Below, piece by piece: positions 9,494 through 16,854 of a stretch of DNA of 64,000 nt (positions within the stretch are counted from its first letter, which is position 1; every line of letters begins with the position of its first letter). The DNA is from Alkalimonas collagenimarina (GTDB taxonomy: Bacteria > Pseudomonadota > Gammaproteobacteria > Enterobacterales > Alteromonadaceae). Position numbers and translations under genes: made by a program. The stretch covers positions 124,001-188,000 of the forward strand of contig NZ_JAUZVZ010000006.1 in assembly GCF_030717845.1 (NCBI RefSeq), in the 5' to 3' direction. The notes below the pieces were generated by a model. The model was given only the letters and a program-made list of their open reading frames with translations. It searched no databases and was not told the DNA's origin.

Positions 9494-10665
9494 AATATGG
9501 GCTAATGATAACGGCTTGCCTACTGCTACTGGCCTGTCAGTCAGAACTACAGAATACTCCACTGCTTGAGCTGCAACCTCAGCACTTTCAACACCGGGTT
9601 CAAGCGGAGGGGGAGTTGTTTGCCGTCAACTCGATCAGCATCAATGCACCGCAAAGCCGCGGACCGCGTTTAATTGCCGAGATTCAAGCGGAGTACACCC
9701 AGTTGCAGGAAGGTGATTTGGTGGTGCGATTTGACCCTCGACAATTACAACGAGATCATCGCAATGCCGATCATGCGCTTGCCACGGTTCAAGCTGAACT
9801 GGCACAACAACAGATTGAACAAAACTCTGAGCTGGGCACCATCGCTCTAAGCCAGGCTTTAGTCTCACAGGAGTTTGGCTTTGCCGATCAATTCAGTATC
9901 GATGATGTGCAAATCCGCTCGCGACTAGAAATTATCGACTCACTGCAAAACAAAGCTTACCTTGGAGAAAAACAAAACTTCTTCAATTGGCAAGAGCTAA
10001 GCTTTACTGATAAAGCCAAAGGCCAGCAGGATCTATTGGAGCTGCGACAGCAACAGCAACAGACCTTACGCCAAGCGGCCAGCGATGGCTTAGAAGCTCT
10101 CGAGATCCGGGCACCTTATGAGGGCATTCTGGTGCTGGACGCGGACTGGAGAGGCCAAAAAGCGGAAGTTGGCGGCATGGTATTCCCCGGTCAACGCATT
10201 GGCAGCCTGCCCGATTTATCGCTGCAACACCTAAAACTCTTTGTTATTGAGCACGAGGCCTCTGGTTTGGCTGCAGGTCAAGAGGTCAGCTTTCAATTGG
10301 CAGCACAGCCGGGCCAGCAATTTAAAGGTGAAGTCATCCAGGTCAGTCAGGTTGCGCAATCAAGGCAGCGGCGTGATCCCCGCCGTTATATCGAAGTCAC
10401 GGTAGCCCCCGAAGCACAGTCTGAGCTATTTCTGCCTGGTAGCCGGGTCAAGGCCACCATTCTGTTAAATCAGGTAGAACAACAATTAGTCGTGCCGCTG
10501 CAAGCCATTTTCGCCGAGCGAAATCAGCTGTATGTCTGGCGCCAAAGTGGTCGGGAATTTGAGAAGCAGACGGTAGAAATTGGCCATAAAAGCCTTACCC
10601 ATGCCGAAGTGGTTCGCGGTGTTAATGCGGGTGATCGTATCGCCCTAATCGATGTGGGCTCCTAA
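9490..10665 (+). CDS. Third adaptor of the ABC exporter operon, lipoprotein
   Basis: A 391-aa HlyD/MFP-family adaptor with its own lipoprotein signal (MKYGLMITACLLLLAC, lipid-modified Cys at 16). It has a lipoyl half (EYTQLQEGDLVVRFDP), a coiled-coil middle, the second lipoyl half (IRAPYEGILVLD) and C-terminal barrel and membrane-proximal domains (VVPLQAIFAERNQLYVW). It overlaps the preceding gene by ATGA and lies 2 bp before the permease. Of the three adaptors it has the most complete MacA-like layout, so it is the likeliest direct partner of the permease. Confidence 0.87.
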   Translation: MKYGLMITACLLLLACQSELQNTPLLELQPQHFQHRVQAEGELFAVNSISINAPQSRGPRLIAEIQAEYTQLQEGDLVVRFDPRQLQRDHRNADHALATVQAELAQQQIEQNSELGTIALSQALVSQEFGFADQFSIDDVQIRSRLEIIDSLQNKAYLGEKQNFFNWQELSFTDKAKGQQDLLELRQQQQQTLRQAASDGLEALEIRAPYEGILVLDADWRGQKAEVGGMVFPGQRIGSLPDLSLQHLKLFVIEHEASGLAAGQEVSFQLAAQPGQQFKGEVIQVSQVAQSRQRRDPRRYIEVTVAPEAQSELFLPGSRVKATILLNQVEQQLVVPLQAIFAERNQLYVWRQSGREFEKQTVEIGHKSLTHAEVVRGVNAGDRIALIDVGS

Positions 10666-10667
10666 AC

Positions 10668-11903
10668 ATGAAAAGCGCTGTTTTATTGAAAGATACTCTG
10701 GCTGAATTGGCTCAGCACAAGCTTCGCACTTTTTTAACCTTACTCGGCATGATTTTTGGTGTCGGTGCCGTCATTGCCATGCTTAATATCGGTGAAGGTG
10801 CAGAGCGTGAAGCACTAAAAACCATTGAAACGATGGGGCTTCGCAACCTAATTGTTGAGGGCCGCAGTTTCGATGAAAATACCTTGCTGGAGCATCGCAA
10901 GCATTCATTAGGCCTGCATTACGGCGATATCGACGCCGCTGTATCCACCTTGCCTCAGGTGACCGGCTACAGCGCAGAGCGTCGGATCGAGCGTTATGCC
11001 ATGATCAGTCATGCGGGTAAAAGTGACGGCCAGGTGGTTGGGGTCAGCCCCAGTTACTTCCAACTAAGCCAGCTGGATTTTCATGCCGGAGCACCTTTTT
11101 CAGAGCATGATGAAGTACAGGCAGCTCCGGTTGCCATATTAGGATCATCGGTCGCGCGCAGCTTATTTCCTGATGGCGATGCACTGGGTCAGTTTGTCAA
11201 AGTGAACCATGTCTGGTTACAGGTTACTGGTGTACTGGCCGAGCCGTATCAAAGCGATCAGGATTTTCAAGGGGTGCAGTTAGGAGGAGAGCAGAATCAA
11301 CTCTTTATGCCATTAAACACCGCCCAAAGTCGTTTTCGTGCCGAGCATCTGGCCCCGGAGCTGGATGCCTTTCGCATTCAACTGGCCGAAGGTGCAAACT
11401 CAGCCCTTATTGCACAGGCCCTGCATCACCTGCTGAGCTACCGGCATAATGGCATTGATGATTTCACTATCATCGTTCCTGCTGCTTTATTGGCGCAACA
11501 AAAGCAAACTCAGCAAATCTTTAACATCGTCATGTCCTGTGTTGCGGGTATCTCATTGCTGGTCGGCGGCATTGGCATTATGAACATCATGCTGGCAACG
11601 GTGTTGGAACGCACCAAAGAAATTGGCTTGTTACGTGCCGTCGGCGCCACCCGGCGCGATATCAAAATGCAATTTATTGCGGAAAGCTTTGCCATCGCCA
11701 TTTTAGGCGGTGTGCTTGGTATTGTGTTTGGTATTTTGCTGTCTGAAATCATTGCTTTTTACTCGGACTGGGCGGTCAGTTGGTCTATTCCTGCGATTGT
11801 GATTTCATTTAGTATCTGCGCCTTGATCGGCGTTGCGTTTGGAGTTTACCCCGCGATTCGGGCAGCAGAGCTTGATCCGATTACCGCCTTGCAGACCGAT
11901 TAA
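10668..11903 (+). CDS. MacB-type ABC transporter permease
   Basis: A 411-aa mechanotransmission-type permease. It has one N-terminal span (about 22-45, within LRTFLTLLGMIFGVGAVIAM), a large periplasmic domain (about 50-270) and three C-terminal spans. The FtsX-like motif GIGIMNIMLATVLERTKEIG precedes the coupling region LLRAVGATRRDI. The ATPase is a separate protein here, unlike E. coli MacB where the two are fused. With the ATPase and adaptors upstream it would form a tripartite exporter for a periplasmic substrate such as a peptide, siderophore or lipid-like compound. No TolC homologue is in the window. Confidence 0.92.
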   Translation: MKSAVLLKDTLAELAQHKLRTFLTLLGMIFGVGAVIAMLNIGEGAEREALKTIETMGLRNLIVEGRSFDENTLLEHRKHSLGLHYGDIDAAVSTLPQVTGYSAERRIERYAMISHAGKSDGQVVGVSPSYFQLSQLDFHAGAPFSEHDEVQAAPVAILGSSVARSLFPDGDALGQFVKVNHVWLQVTGVLAEPYQSDQDFQGVQLGGEQNQLFMPLNTAQSRFRAEHLAPELDAFRIQLAEGANSALIAQALHHLLSYRHNGIDDFTIIVPAALLAQQKQTQQIFNIVMSCVAGISLLVGGIGIMNIMLATVLERTKEIGLLRAVGATRRDIKMQFIAESFAIAILGGVLGIVFGILLSEIIAFYSDWAVSWSIPAIVISFSICALIGVAFGVYPAIRAAELDPITALQTD

Positions 11904-12123
11904 GTTCGAACCAAGGCCAGAGCCGGATTTATCTGGCCATCGTATATTTATAGGCATCTGCATCGTTCCGTTTTTCATTTGATGGGTATACCCGCGCTAC
12001 AACCGAACTCCATATATCATGCTACAGCTGCATACTTATCGGGGTACTGAAAGGTTCCAGATGATTGATGGCTTGAGCTTTAGCCCTAAGATATAGTGTA
12101 AAAAGAGGATCCGTGTAACGAAG

Positions 12124-12149
12124 TCCAGCAGGAGGTTTATCCTGCTGGA
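12124..12149 (-). terminator. Perfect hairpin after the redoxin gene
   Basis: A perfect 10-bp inverted repeat (TCCAGCAGGA / TCCTGCTGGA) with a 6-nt loop begins 11 nt beyond the stop codon of the redoxin gene. There is no T run on either side, so it may be a transcript-stabilising 3' hairpin or a weak terminator instead of a classical intrinsic terminator. Confidence 0.5.
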
Positions 12150-12160
12150 TAAGAACGAGA

Positions 12161-12763
12161 TCAGTACTTGATACTGCAACCGTATGGGCGGGTTACAGGG
12201 TTGCTGACTGGCTGGCCCGCGAGTACTTCATTACCGGCATTAGCCAGGTAAGCGTCTGCTTTTGGAATATCCTCAGGGTTAGCGGTTGGGATGCTGTCGA
12301 TGCCGCCCATGTACAGCAAGTTGCCATCGCCACCAATCACATACATATGCGGCGTAACACGAGCATCATACGCCCGGCCCATGGTACCGGCTTCATCCAG
12401 TAATACGGCACTCGGGTTAGCGCTGCGACTTGCCGTCAGCTCATTGGCTTGCTCTGGGCTGACATGACCCTGGCTACCTGGCTTGGAAGAAATAACTGTT
12501 AACCATACGGTCTCTTCTTCGGTAAAATGCTGCTGCAAACCTTGCATATTGTCACTGACGTAATGCTTCACGACAAAAGGACAGTCGTGATTGGTCCATT
12601 CCAGAATAACATTTTTACCGGCGAAATCAGCCAGTGAATGCGTTTGGCCATGGCTATCGATGACCGTAAAATCTGGCGCCGGGGCGCCAACTTGCGGTGC
12701 AGCAGCCACAGCTGTTACCGTACCAGCCAGTGCCAGAGCACTGATAAGTTGCTTTAGTTTCAT
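12161..12763 (-). CDS. Secreted redoxin (thioredoxin-fold, AhpC/TSA-like)
   Basis: A 200-aa periplasmic thioredoxin-fold protein. It has an Ala-rich signal peptide (cleavage near AAA-PQ, residue 22), the opening redoxin pattern GAPAPDF and a single active-site cysteine in HDCPF (Cys61) where thioredoxins have CxxC. A second conserved-looking Cys (196) is in the C-terminal GCSIKY. Proteins of this group are found near ScsB/DsbD reductases, and here the gene lies 124 bp downstream of one on the same strand. It is therefore probably reduced by that membrane protein and handles peroxide or sulfenic acids in the periplasm. That function is inferred. Confidence 0.82.
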   Translation of the reverse strand: MKLKQLISALALAGTVTAVAAAPQVGAPAPDFTVIDSHGQTHSLADFAGKNVILEWTNHDCPFVVKHYVSDNMQGLQQHFTEEETVWLTVISSKPGSQGHVSPEQANELTASRSANPSAVLLDEAGTMGRAYDARVTPHMYVIGGDGNLLYMGGIDSIPTANPEDIPKADAYLANAGNEVLAGQPVSNPVTRPYGCSIKY

Positions 12764-12887
12764 GATGTTGCTCCTATTGGGCTAAGTGCCCAGTTGTAGT
12801 TTCTCTGCAGCCACCACGGCTCTGACTGCATAAGGTTGTATCAGACGCTAACTGCTTTCAATCCTGCACGCTCTATCTGGCAGGAGA

Positions 12888-14954
12888 CTAGCCGTCTGAC
12901 GATGTAGCTGCCAATTGCGCCAGCTGATCGCGTAGCGTATTCGGCGTTAAAATTTGTGGTAACACCAGCGGCTCTTTCCCGGGCCAATACAGCACATACA
13001 AGGGTACACCGTCACGCTGGTAACTTTGTAAATAAATACTGATGTCGGCATCTCGTAAGGTCCAGTCGCCTTTTAAGTAAGTAACCCCATAATCTTGCAG
13101 TGCTTGCCGACTACTATCCGTATTGAGCGCTACCCGCTCATTGACCAAACAGGTGATGCACCAGTCCGCGGTCATATTCACCAGCACCGGCTGTTGCTCT
13201 GTGGTTAATTCCGCCAAACGTGCCGGGCTCCATGGCTCCCAATGCGCTTGAGTTGAGCTACTCTGGCTGCCTTGCTGCGGCTGCAAAACCACCAGCAATA
13301 GCAATGCCAGTAGTGCCAAAGCCCAACTGAGCTGAGGCGCCAAACGAAAGCCCAGCCCTAACTGATGACGGCCAAACAGCCAGAGCGCAGCGGCTAAGCA
13401 AACCAAGCCAACCAACACCAGAGCCTGCGCATCCACGCCAGCTTGGCGCCCTAGTACCCACAGCAGCCAAACGGTGGTTAAGTACAAAGGATAAGCGAGC
13501 CACTGCTTGAGCGTATCCATCCAGGCACCGGGCTTGGGCAGTAAGCGCGCCATACGACGACTGTAAGCCAAGAGTAAAAATGGCAGCGCCATGCCAAAGC
13601 CAAGGGCTAAAAATACCAACAAAGCGACCGGAGCCGACTGCGTCACTGCGTAGCCAAGTGCCGCTCCCATAAAGGGGGCTGTGCAGGGGCTCGCCACGAT
13701 CACCGCCAACACGCCCGTAAAGAAAGAACCTTTCGCCCCTTGTTGCTGACCAAGGCCAGAACCCAATTGCATCAACCGGCTGCCAAACTGCACCAAGCCA
13801 GATAAGCTTAAACCCAGTGCGAAGAACAAATAGGCCAAGCCACCCACCAACCATGGGTTTTGCAATTGAAAGCCCCACCCTACAGCAGCGCCGGCTGCCC
13901 GTAAGCCAATCAGCACCAGCGCCAGCAGCGCAAACATCGCGAGCACACCCAAGGTATAACTCCAGGCGTCACGCTTTTGTCGGGCCGAATCACCACTGTT
14001 GTTGGCCAGGCTGATGGCTTTTAACGATAGCACCGGAAAGACACAAGGCATGAGGTTGAGGATCAAACCGCCCCCTGCCGCCAGCAATAACGCCAACATA
14101 AAGGCACCAAGACCAAATTCAGCCGTCACGGTTGCTGCGCTGCCTGCATCCATCCGCTGCGCCTGCACCACAAAGGATTGCGAGCCACTGATCAGTACCA
14201 TCTCGATCTGATCAGGTGCCTGATGAAAGTAGGTGTTTTGTGGCTGGCGTAGCAACAAGCTGCCATCTTGCCAACTTATCTCTTGTGCGCGAGCATGCTC
14301 TACTAAGTCGGTCGCTGCGACAAAAAACGCATCCACCAATAAATCATCTTTCGATTCAATCACCGCAGAAAACACGCCATCTTGAACCTGATACGAAGCC
14401 GTCCGCTGCAAGGAAACTGGCTGAGACGCTTTACCCTGAGCAATTAATGCCTGAAATGGCTCCGAAGGTACGGCCTGTCGAGCCACCGCCAGCGGCAGTT
14501 CAAGAGTCATGTCGCCAGGAATGCAGATTTCCTCACACACCAACCAGGAGGCATTCGCCTTCAACAGTAAACTGGTGCCTGAGTAGTCGGCAGGAACCTG
14601 AACCTCTGACAACAGAACGGTCGAGCCTTCAAAACCATAGTTCATCAAGGGAGGGATGGAAAAAGCTTCTGGAGTAGGCCACTGAATACCAGATACTTCG
14701 ACGCCATCGGGCAGCTGCCACTGAATGCTGGTCGGCATGCCGGAATCACCGGGGTTTAACCAGTAGGTATGCCAATGCTCTTGCGGCAATAAATGCAGAG
14801 CCACCAGGAAGCTCTGGCCAGGCGATACCGACTGGTACTGGCTAACCAGTTCAACCTGAATATGAGGCGCTTGCTTAAAGCCAGTAGTCACAGCATGAGC
14901 AGGAACCGTCAAAAGCAACAGCAACCAAGCGCAAAGATAATGACGAAGTTTCAT
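12888..14954 (-). CDS. Protein-disulfide reductase, DsbD/ScsB family
   Basis: A 688-aa inner-membrane electron carrier that moves reducing power from cytosolic thioredoxin to periplasmic proteins. In order it has a signal peptide (1-21), an N-terminal DsbD-like domain with the cysteine pair CEEIC (140-144), an eight-span DsbD-beta domain with LNLMPCVFPVLS and ASPCTAPFMGA (the two membrane cysteines), and a C-terminal thioredoxin domain with ADWCITC. The CxxxC pair and long N-domain are closer to ScsB than to E. coli DsbD. The frame stays open to 15383, but the ATG at 14954 gives the signal peptide, and the extra 143 residues show no family features. Confidence 0.92.
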   Translation of the reverse strand: MKLRHYLCAWLLLLLTVPAHAVTTGFKQAPHIQVELVSQYQSVSPGQSFLVALHLLPQEHWHTYWLNPGDSGMPTSIQWQLPDGVEVSGIQWPTPEAFSIPPLMNYGFEGSTVLLSEVQVPADYSGTSLLLKANASWLVCEEICIPGDMTLELPLAVARQAVPSEPFQALIAQGKASQPVSLQRTASYQVQDGVFSAVIESKDDLLVDAFFVAATDLVEHARAQEISWQDGSLLLRQPQNTYFHQAPDQIEMVLISGSQSFVVQAQRMDAGSAATVTAEFGLGAFMLALLLAAGGGLILNLMPCVFPVLSLKAISLANNSGDSARQKRDAWSYTLGVLAMFALLALVLIGLRAAGAAVGWGFQLQNPWLVGGLAYLFFALGLSLSGLVQFGSRLMQLGSGLGQQQGAKGSFFTGVLAVIVASPCTAPFMGAALGYAVTQSAPVALLVFLALGFGMALPFLLLAYSRRMARLLPKPGAWMDTLKQWLAYPLYLTTVWLLWVLGRQAGVDAQALVLVGLVCLAAALWLFGRHQLGLGFRLAPQLSWALALLALLLLVVLQPQQGSQSSSTQAHWEPWSPARLAELTTEQQPVLVNMTADWCITCLVNERVALNTDSSRQALQDYGVTYLKGDWTLRDADISIYLQSYQRDGVPLYVLYWPGKEPLVLPQILTPNTLRDQLAQLAATSSDG

Positions 14955-15222
14955 AATAGCCAAGTAATTATTAATGCATTGATCTAGTGTACGCCATGCC
15001 ATAGGGGGAGGATCAAGCGAAACCACCTGGCTGCGACCACTCTTATAAAAAATCAGCTGAATGGTGAGATGGTAAATTCGATTGCACAGCAAAGCACGCT
15101 TTTGCACCAAAAAGATGCAATGAAACACCATAAACCCACGCCTGGCCCTGTATTCCGGTAGCGCCCATTTCAGGCACAACTCTTGCTGTACAGCTACTAT
15201 ACACTGATAAAAGGAGTTTTTT

Positions 15223-16110
15223 ATGTCCACGCGCCTGCCCCCTTTGCGAGGTCTGCGCTGCTTTTGCCTTGCGGCTGACAACCTGAGCTTTAAAAGTACC
15301 GCCCAGCAACTTTTTATCACGCCATCGGCTGTCAGCCACCAAATCAAGCAGTTGGAGGATGATCTTGGTCTTGCATTGTTCATTCGTAAAACCAGAGCAC
15401 TGGAGCTGACACCCGCCGGACAAAGCTTTTATCAGGCGATCCAGCCCGTGATGCAACAAATGGTACGAACCATCAGTGAGTTTAGTCAGGCTGACAGCAC
15501 CAAAGAGGTCACCATCAGCATGCCGGAGTTTTTTGCCAGCGAATTATTTTTACCGCGCTTGAAGGGCTGGTCAACGCAATACCCAGCCATTAACTTACGA
15601 CTGGATACGGTGAAAACCCGCAGCGACCCCACCCGTCAAACCGATGTATCTATAGTACTATCCAGTTCAGAGCCTCAGGCCGAGCAATGCCATGAGCTGT
15701 TTCCCATCAGTTACCAACCTGCCTGCAACCCAAGTTTGTATGAGCAGTGCGCCTCATCAGAATTAGAAGCATTAAATCAATTCCCTTTGTTGTTGCATCA
15801 ATCCAGGCCGCACGCTTGGCACCAATGGGCTGAATTTGCAGGCTTTAATCATTTCCGCCCAAAGCAAATACTGCAACTCGACAGCATGTTTGGTATGGCC
15901 CGAGCCGCTGAGCAAGGGCTTGGGATTGCATTGATCCCGATGCCGATTAGCCAGTCGTGGTTCCATAGCGGTGCCTTGGTGGCTTTATTTACCGAGCGCT
16001 GGACCACACGCGATCGCTATTACCTCGTTCAACATCGAAGACAACCTGAGCGACCTGAAATTCAGTGGCTGATTGATTGGGTGCTGCACAGCTTTGAGCA
16101 GTACAGATGA
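15223..16110 (+). CDS. LysR-family transcriptional regulator, GcvA-like
   Basis: A 295-aa LysR-type regulator. The N-terminal winged helix-turn-helix (about 8-66) contains STAQQLFITPSAVSHQIKQLE, and a periplasmic-binding-protein-like effector domain (about 92-290) follows. The opening LPPLRGLRCFCLAAD is typical of GcvA-like members. It is divergent from the DsbD/ScsB gene with 268 bp between starts, so it may regulate that gene, but the effector is unknown. The last codons and stop (16093-16110) are repeated in tandem just after the gene. Confidence 0.9.
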   Translation: MSTRLPPLRGLRCFCLAADNLSFKSTAQQLFITPSAVSHQIKQLEDDLGLALFIRKTRALELTPAGQSFYQAIQPVMQQMVRTISEFSQADSTKEVTISMPEFFASELFLPRLKGWSTQYPAINLRLDTVKTRSDPTRQTDVSIVLSSSEPQAEQCHELFPISYQPACNPSLYEQCASSELEALNQFPLLLHQSRPHAWHQWAEFAGFNHFRPKQILQLDSMFGMARAAEQGLGIALIPMPISQSWFHSGALVALFTERWTTRDRYYLVQHRRQPERPEIQWLIDWVLHSFEQYR

Positions 16111-16128
16111 TTTGAGCAGTACCGATGA
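16093..16128 (+). repeat. 18-bp tandem duplication across the LysR stop codon
   Basis: Two adjacent 18-bp copies (16093-16110 and 16111-16128) differ at one base. Each encodes FEQYR-stop in the same frame, so the regulator gene has a duplicated tail with a second in-frame stop directly behind the first. It looks like a recent slippage or replication duplication. Confidence 0.85.
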
Positions 16129-16141
16129 GCGGATTGGTATA

Positions 16142-16158
16142 GATGAATTGCATTCATC
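16142..16158. promoter_or_regulatory. 17-bp inverted repeat upstream of the secreted TPR-like gene
   Basis: GATGAAT-TGC-ATTCATC is a perfect 7-bp inverted repeat with a 3-nt spacer. It lies about 95 bp before the start of the next gene and 31 bp after the LysR stop. It could be an operator or a small hairpin. No known site is recognised. Confidence 0.3.
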
Positions 16159-16253
16159 CATCAGGTGCTTTTATATCGTTTGTCAGTCTGCCTGACGATC
16201 TCTAAAGTTATCCCTGTCGGCAACCCTAGACCGACAGCAACTGGAGAGTCACC

Positions 16254-16772
16254 ATGAAAGCATCTTTATTATCTTCGTTAAAACCTGTCGCGGCCTTACT
16301 GCTTGCCTGCTTCGCAGGCGTGGTGAGTGCCAGTGATCATTATCAAATGGCTATTGTTCAAGCTACCCCGGGGGCGGCTGATATTCAAAACGGTGCCATT
16401 GAACAGGGCTTGTTAGAGCTAAACAGTGCAAGCCGGGCCAAAGCCGATTTATTTGGCAAAACCATGGCGCTCTGTGTTGCCAACACACGCTTGGCCGAGT
16501 ACGAAAGTGCTACCCCAGCTTGTAACAGAGCGGTTCATTTGGCCCGAACCAATGCATTGGCAAGCAGCGCTGAACGCCGTGAAATGCAAGCACTGGCTTT
16601 AACCAACCGCGGCGTAATGCACTGGGTCAGTCTGGATGTTGCCAAAGCTCAGCAAGATTTTCAGCGCGCAGCAAAACTAAGTGATAGCAAGTTAGTGCAG
16701 AACAACCTGCAGCAATTTGAAGGTCGTCTGGAAACGCTGATGGCTTCAGCTACCGCCAGCACCTTGCCATAA
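16254..16772 (+). CDS. Secreted TPR-like protein of unknown function
   Basis: A 172-aa exported protein with a clear signal peptide (about 1-26, cleaved near VSA-SD). The mature part is mainly helical, and NRGVMHWVSLDVAKAQQDFQRAAKL resembles one tetratricopeptide-like hairpin. Two cysteines (in ALCVAN and PACNRA) could form a disulfide. The Shine-Dalgarno is GGAGAG, 7 nt before the ATG. I do not recognise a named family. It is a single-gene unit with a strong terminator behind it. Confidence 0.75.
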   Translation: MKASLLSSLKPVAALLLACFAGVVSASDHYQMAIVQATPGAADIQNGAIEQGLLELNSASRAKADLFGKTMALCVANTRLAEYESATPACNRAVHLARTNALASSAERREMQALALTNRGVMHWVSLDVAKAQQDFQRAAKLSDSKLVQNNLQQFEGRLETLMASATASTLP

Positions 16773-16808
16773 ACATTCGCGAAAACATGAGTTGTACCAG
16801 GGAGAGCA

Positions 16809-16842
16809 GGCCCGACAGGATGTCGGGCCTTGTTTTTGTTTC
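16809..16842 (+). terminator. Rho-independent terminator after the TPR-like gene
   Basis: A perfect 9-bp stem (GGCCCGACA / TGTCGGGCC, loop GGA) is followed by a T-rich run TTGTTTTTGTTT on the plus strand. It separates the secreted protein gene from the convergent ppc. Confidence 0.9.
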
Positions 16843-16854
16843 ACATCTATCCAA

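Noticed and set aside
13258-13878. 206-aa frame on the same strand inside the DsbD/ScsB gene
   Set aside because: It is a shadow of the membrane-domain coding sequence, with no ribosome-binding site and no recognisable product.
14955-15383. N-terminal extension of the DsbD/ScsB reading frame
   Set aside because: The frame is open, but the ATG at 14954 begins a proper signal peptide. The extension overlaps the start of the LysR gene and has no family features.
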